From assembly GCA_036566925.1 (NCBI GenBank), contig DATCVI010000153.1:1-9129 (forward strand): a stretch of DNA of 9,129 nucleotides, given 5' to 3'. Numbering within the stretch: the stretch's first letter is position 1; the number at the start of each line of letters is the position of its first letter. Origin of the DNA: Stenotrophomonas_A sp036566925. Lineage in GTDB: Bacteria; Pseudomonadota; Gammaproteobacteria; Xanthomonadales; Xanthomonadaceae. Positions 6,596-9,129 of the stretch are shown piece by piece. Made by a program: the position numbers and the translations under genes. Under the pieces are notes generated by a model that saw only the letters and a program-made list of their open reading frames with translations, did no database searches and was not told the origin of the DNA.

Positions 6596-7111
6596 ATGCC
6601 GCGTCATCGCAGTCGAGGCTTCACCTTGGTGGAATTGATGGTCACCATCGCCGTGCTGGCGATCCTGGTGGCGATCGCCTTTCCAAGCTTCGAATCGACC
6701 TTCCGCTCCAACCGCGTCGCCACCACCAATAATTCGCTGCTGACCTCCCTGTCGATGGCGCGCAGCGAGGCGGTGCGCAATACCCGTGGCGGCGGCGTCT
6801 GTGGCAGCGCAGACGGCCAGGCCTGCGACGGCAACTGGGGCCAGGGCTGGATGGCCTTCTCCGACAACAACGGCAATGGCGAGTTCGACGACGGCGACAC
6901 CGTCGTCAACTTCACCCAGCTCAATTCCAGGATGGTCGCCGAGGCCGATGGCGTGGACGTGATCGCCTTCAATTCGCGCGGCATGCGTGAGGGCGATGCC
7001 GATCAGGTGATCGTGCTGCGCCCCACCGAATGCGGTGGCCAGGAACTGCAACGTACTGTCACTGTGAACAAGACCGGCGCGGTGCGCGTCACCAAAGGAG
7101 CCTGCCCATGA
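6596..7111 (+). CDS. fimT: GspH/FimT family minor pilin (FimU position)
   Basis: A 171-residue type IV prepilin. A short basic leader MPRHRSRG precedes the prepilin peptidase site G8/F9 and the FTLVE start with glutamate at +5, then a hydrophobic helix to about residue 31. The GspH/FimT globular domain follows, including the MARSEAVR helix end near 58-65. The ATG at 6596 is chosen because GGGGAG at 6583-6588 lies 7 bases upstream and the leader then has normal length; a longer TTG start at 6539 would give an implausible leader. Residues 90-101 read as an EF-hand-like loop. Cysteines near the middle and at the C terminus may form disulfides. As first gene before pilV-pilW-pilX it corresponds in position to Pseudomonas aeruginosa fimU, a tip-complex minor pilin in the pilus-priming assembly at the inner membrane. 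Its stop overlaps the pilV start by 4 bases. Confidence 0.92.
   Translation: MPRHRSRGFTLVELMVTIAVLAILVAIAFPSFESTFRSNRVATTNNSLLTSLSMARSEAVRNTRGGGVCGSADGQACDGNWGQGWMAFSDNNGNGEFDDGDTVVNFTQLNSRMVAEADGVDVIAFNSRGMREGDADQVIVLRPTECGGQELQRTVTVNKTGAVRVTKGACP
7094..7100 (+). promoter_or_regulatory. Ribosome binding site of pilV
   Basis: AAAGGAG inside the end of fimT lies 7 bases before the ATG at 7108. It decides against the in-frame upstream start at 7030, which would add 26 residues to the prepilin leader. Confidence 0.8.
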
Positions 7112-7581
7112 GCCGACGCCTGAGTTTTCGTCCGCGTGCCAATGCCGCGGGTTTCACCCTGATTGAAGTCATGATCGCGGTGCTGGTCATGGGCGTGGGG
7201 CTGTTGGGATTCGCCCTGCTGCAGACCATGAACGTACGTTTCACCAAGAGCGCGCAGCAGCGCACCGTGGCCACCAACCTGGCCTACGAGATCATCGACA
7301 TCATGCGCAGCCAGCGTAGCCGCGGCTCGTATTTCAACGGCATCACCTACGACAGCTTCGATGCGGTCGCCGGCACCTGCGCGCGCGACGCCGACATGAG
7401 CCCGAGCAACAGCATCGACCGTTGGAAATGCGAGGTCAGCCGCGCGCTGCCCAATGGCCAGGCGCAGGTGCAACTGGATGGCGACGGCACGGTGAACGTG
7501 ACCGTGCGCTGGGGTGATTCGAGCTGGGAAACCGACGTCAACAAAGTCATGACGGCCTTCAGCGTGGAGAGTCGGATATGA
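7108..7581 (+). CDS. pilV: Type IV pilus minor pilin PilV
   Basis: A 157-residue prepilin with a 15-residue basic leader, cleavage expected between G15 and F16, then FTLIEVMIAVLVMGVGLLG with glutamate at +5. After the helix come features typical of the PilV family: a QT..R.....QQR..A.NLAYEI.D.MRSQRSRG stretch, a tyrosine-rich patch, paired cysteines in the mid and later region, a W.CEV....LPNG segment and a VTVRWGDSSW strand close to the end. PilV is a minor pilin of the tip complex needed for efficient pilus assembly and adhesion in relatives. The start overlaps the fimT stop and its own stop overlaps the pilW start, each as ATGA, which indicates translational coupling and one polycistronic mRNA. 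Confidence 0.93.
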   Translation: MSRRLSFRPRANAAGFTLIEVMIAVLVMGVGLLGFALLQTMNVRFTKSAQQRTVATNLAYEIIDIMRSQRSRGSYFNGITYDSFDAVAGTCARDADMSPSNSIDRWKCEVSRALPNGQAQVQLDGDGTVNVTVRWGDSSWETDVNKVMTAFSVESRI

Positions 7582-8843
7582 GTTGCGCTACACCTCGCGT
7601 TACGTTGCGCCATCGCCAGGCGGGCCTGTCGTTGATCGAATTGATGATCGCGATGGTGATCGGCCTGGTGTTGATCCTGGGGCTGGTGCAGGTCTTCGGC
7701 GCCTCGCGCCAGGCCTACCAGCTGTCGCAGGGAATCGCGCGCAACCAGGAGAACGGCCGCTTCGCGGTCGACTTCCTCTCGCGCGACCTGCGCATGGCCG
7801 GCCATACCGGTTGCGTCAACGACCAGCAGCTGTTGACAGCCAACGCTGCCGGCAAACCGATCGGTGGCAACATCCGCTCGCTGTTCCTCAATCAGGCCGA
7901 CCGCAACAGCAACAATGTTGCCGCCGCGCCGTTCCCGCTGCGGTTCGATGTCGCCATCCAGGGTTTCGATGCCAATGGCACCGAGCCCGAAGACACCCTG
8001 GCCGTCGCGACCACGCCGGCCACGGCGGGCAGCGGGGACTTTTCGCCGGCCCTGCCGGCTGACCTGGCCGCGCTGAACCCGGTCGTTGGCAGCGACATCG
8101 TCGTTTTGCGCTATTTTTCGCCGGAAGAAACCAAGATCCAGGGTTTCTTCCCCGGCGCCAATCCCGCAGTCACCTACCCCGACGAAAGTGCCGCCGGCAG
8201 CACGAAGGTGGCGACCGGCGGGCATGGCCTGTATGCGGTTGCCGACTGCGGTGGCGCGACCGTGTTCCAGGCCACTGCCGCGCCGGGCAACACCGGCATG
8301 AGCGTGGAGGCGAGCGGCAAGAACCTCAGCGCGCTCACCTTCGTCGGCACCTACGATGGCGCCCCGGCTTATAGCGCGGGCCAGGCCTCGCTGTTCCGCG
8401 CCGAGTCGGTGGCCTACTACGTGCGCAAGAACGATGCCGACCAGACCCCCTCGCTGTACCGCGCGCATTGGCAAGCGGCGCCGGACGGCACGCTGACAGC
8501 GGTGCAGGAAGAACTGGTGGAAGGCGTGGAGTCGCTGCAGCTGCTCTATGGCCAGGATGCCGCGCCGTTGACCAGCATGCCCAGCGGCTACATCACCCAG
8601 AGCAAGTCGGCCGCCGACCTCGGCGACGCCACTCAGGCCGCCGCCTGGCGCCGCGTCGGTTCGGTGCAGATCGGGCTGCTGGTGCGTGGTGGCAGCGAGC
8701 GCGCGGCTTCCGAGCAGGCCGAAATCGGCCAGGCCGGATCGCTCAACGTGCTGGCGGTGGACGTCGATCCGCCCAACGACGGCCACTTCCGCTCCGTGTA
8801 CGAAACCACCGTTGCCCTGCGCAACCGCCTGTTCGGGAACTGA
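7578..8843 (+). CDS. pilW: Type IV pilus minor pilin PilW
   Basis: A 421-residue prepilin. Leader of 16 residues ending RQAG, then LSLIELMIAMVIGLVLILGL; the mature protein begins with leucine rather than the usual phenylalanine and keeps glutamate at +5. The helix runs into the PilW signature GIARNQENGRFAVDFLSRDLRMAGHTGC. The C-terminal half carries the PilW domain pattern: a SVAYYVRKN strand, SLYRAHW, an ELVEGVESLQLLYGQD strand and WRRVGSVQIGLLVRG. It is much longer than the P. aeruginosa protein (about 270 residues), the extra length lying in the middle. PilW joins FimU, PilV, PilX and PilE in the pilus-tip priming complex. GGAGA at 7566-7570 lies 7 bases before the ATG, which overlaps the pilV stop. 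Confidence 0.94.
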   Translation: MSCATPRVTLRHRQAGLSLIELMIAMVIGLVLILGLVQVFGASRQAYQLSQGIARNQENGRFAVDFLSRDLRMAGHTGCVNDQQLLTANAAGKPIGGNIRSLFLNQADRNSNNVAAAPFPLRFDVAIQGFDANGTEPEDTLAVATTPATAGSGDFSPALPADLAALNPVVGSDIVVLRYFSPEETKIQGFFPGANPAVTYPDESAAGSTKVATGGHGLYAVADCGGATVFQATAAPGNTGMSVEASGKNLSALTFVGTYDGAPAYSAGQASLFRAESVAYYVRKNDADQTPSLYRAHWQAAPDGTLTAVQEELVEGVESLQLLYGQDAAPLTSMPSGYITQSKSAADLGDATQAAAWRRVGSVQIGLLVRGGSERAASEQAEIGQAGSLNVLAVDVDPPNDGHFRSVYETTVALRNRLFGN

Positions 8844-8846
8844 CGC

Positions 8847-9129
8847 ATGAACCAGCGCACTTTCGAGCGCACCCCCAAGCGCACCTCCGTGGCTACCCGC
8901 CTGGGCGCCGGCCAGCAGCAAGGCGCCGTGCTCTACGTCGCCCTGATCATGCTGGTCCTGCTCGCCCTGATCGGCGTAGTCGGCATGCAGGTGGCGAGCA
9001 TGCAGGAGCGCATGTCGGCCAACTACCTGGCGGCCAACCAGGCGTTCCAGCAGGCCGAGGCGCAGGTGCGCGGTCGCGAGGCCGAAATCACCGCCGGCAG
9101 CGAATTCGACTACGAGGAATGCAACGTCC
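8847..9129 (+). CDS. pilX: Type IV pilus assembly protein PilX, 3' end outside window
   Basis: The frame starts 3 bases after the pilW stop and is open to the window end; 94 residues are visible. A long basic leader of about 26 residues ends QQQG, followed by a hydrophobic segment AVLYVALIMLVLLALIGVVG and then the PilX N-terminal signature MQERMSANYLAANQAFQQAEA. If cleavage is after G26, position +5 is valine, so the glutamate found in the other three pilins is absent. This resembles the GspK-like role of PilX at the very tip of the complex. A weak ribosome site, GGGAA at 8835-8839, lies 7 bases before the ATG. Tight spacing places it in the same operon; pilY1 and pilE normally follow. Confidence 0.92.
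   Translation, partial: MNQRTFERTPKRTSVATRLGAGQQQGAVLYVALIMLVLLALIGVVGMQVASMQERMSANYLAANQAFQQAEAQVRGREAEITAGSEFDYEECNV

Noticed and set aside
7347..8921. A 524-codon minus-strand open frame opposite pilV, pilW and pilX
   Set aside because: Same codon-bias shadow: it spans three genuine pilin genes and has no domain or credible ribosome site.

Overview
The window is about 65% GC, with dense genes, strong G/C preference at third codon positions and all genes on the + strand. Gene content and protein sequences point to a gammaproteobacterium of the Xanthomonadaceae/Lysobacteraceae group (Stenotrophomonas, Pseudoxanthomonas, Lysobacter or Xanthomonas-like). This placement comes from recognising protein families by eye, not from a search.

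Layout, left to right: (1) the 3' part of a YciK-like short-chain dehydrogenase/reductase (SDR) that has lost several expected active-site residues (3-647); (2) a six-helix inner-membrane protein of the MarC/YhgN family (777-1376); (3) a 318-base gap holding an 11-bp tandem TTAACC repeat and, nearer the next gene, two overlapping hairpins that could form an attenuator; (4) a 1080-residue Oar-like TonB-dependent outer-membrane receptor with signal peptide, N-terminal carboxypeptidase-regulatory-like domain, plug and barrel (1695-4937), closed by a strong intrinsic terminator; (5) ppnN, a LOG-family nucleotide 5'-monophosphate nucleosidase (5044-6435); (6) a 160-base GC-rich gap with several inverted repeats; (7) the start of a minor-pilin operon of the type IV pilus, in the order fimT/fimU, pilV, pilW, pilX (6596 to the window end). 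Its first three genes are joined by ATGA stop/start overlaps, and the pilX start follows the pilW stop after 3 bases. pilX is cut by the window end; pilY1 and pilE usually follow in relatives.

Functionally, the minor pilins are the only clear multi-gene unit. They are expected to form the priming complex at the pilus tip together with PilY1. PpnN recycles purine nucleotides under (p)ppGpp control. The Oar-like receptor is probably an energised importer or a surface-exchange protein with unknown substrate. No insertion sequence, phage gene, CRISPR array, tRNA or rRNA was seen. The region reads as ordinary chromosome, and I see no clear undescribed multi-gene system. The points most worth a second look are the degenerate SDR active site, the repeat and attenuator-like leader of the receptor gene, and an EF-hand-like loop in the FimT-type pilin.
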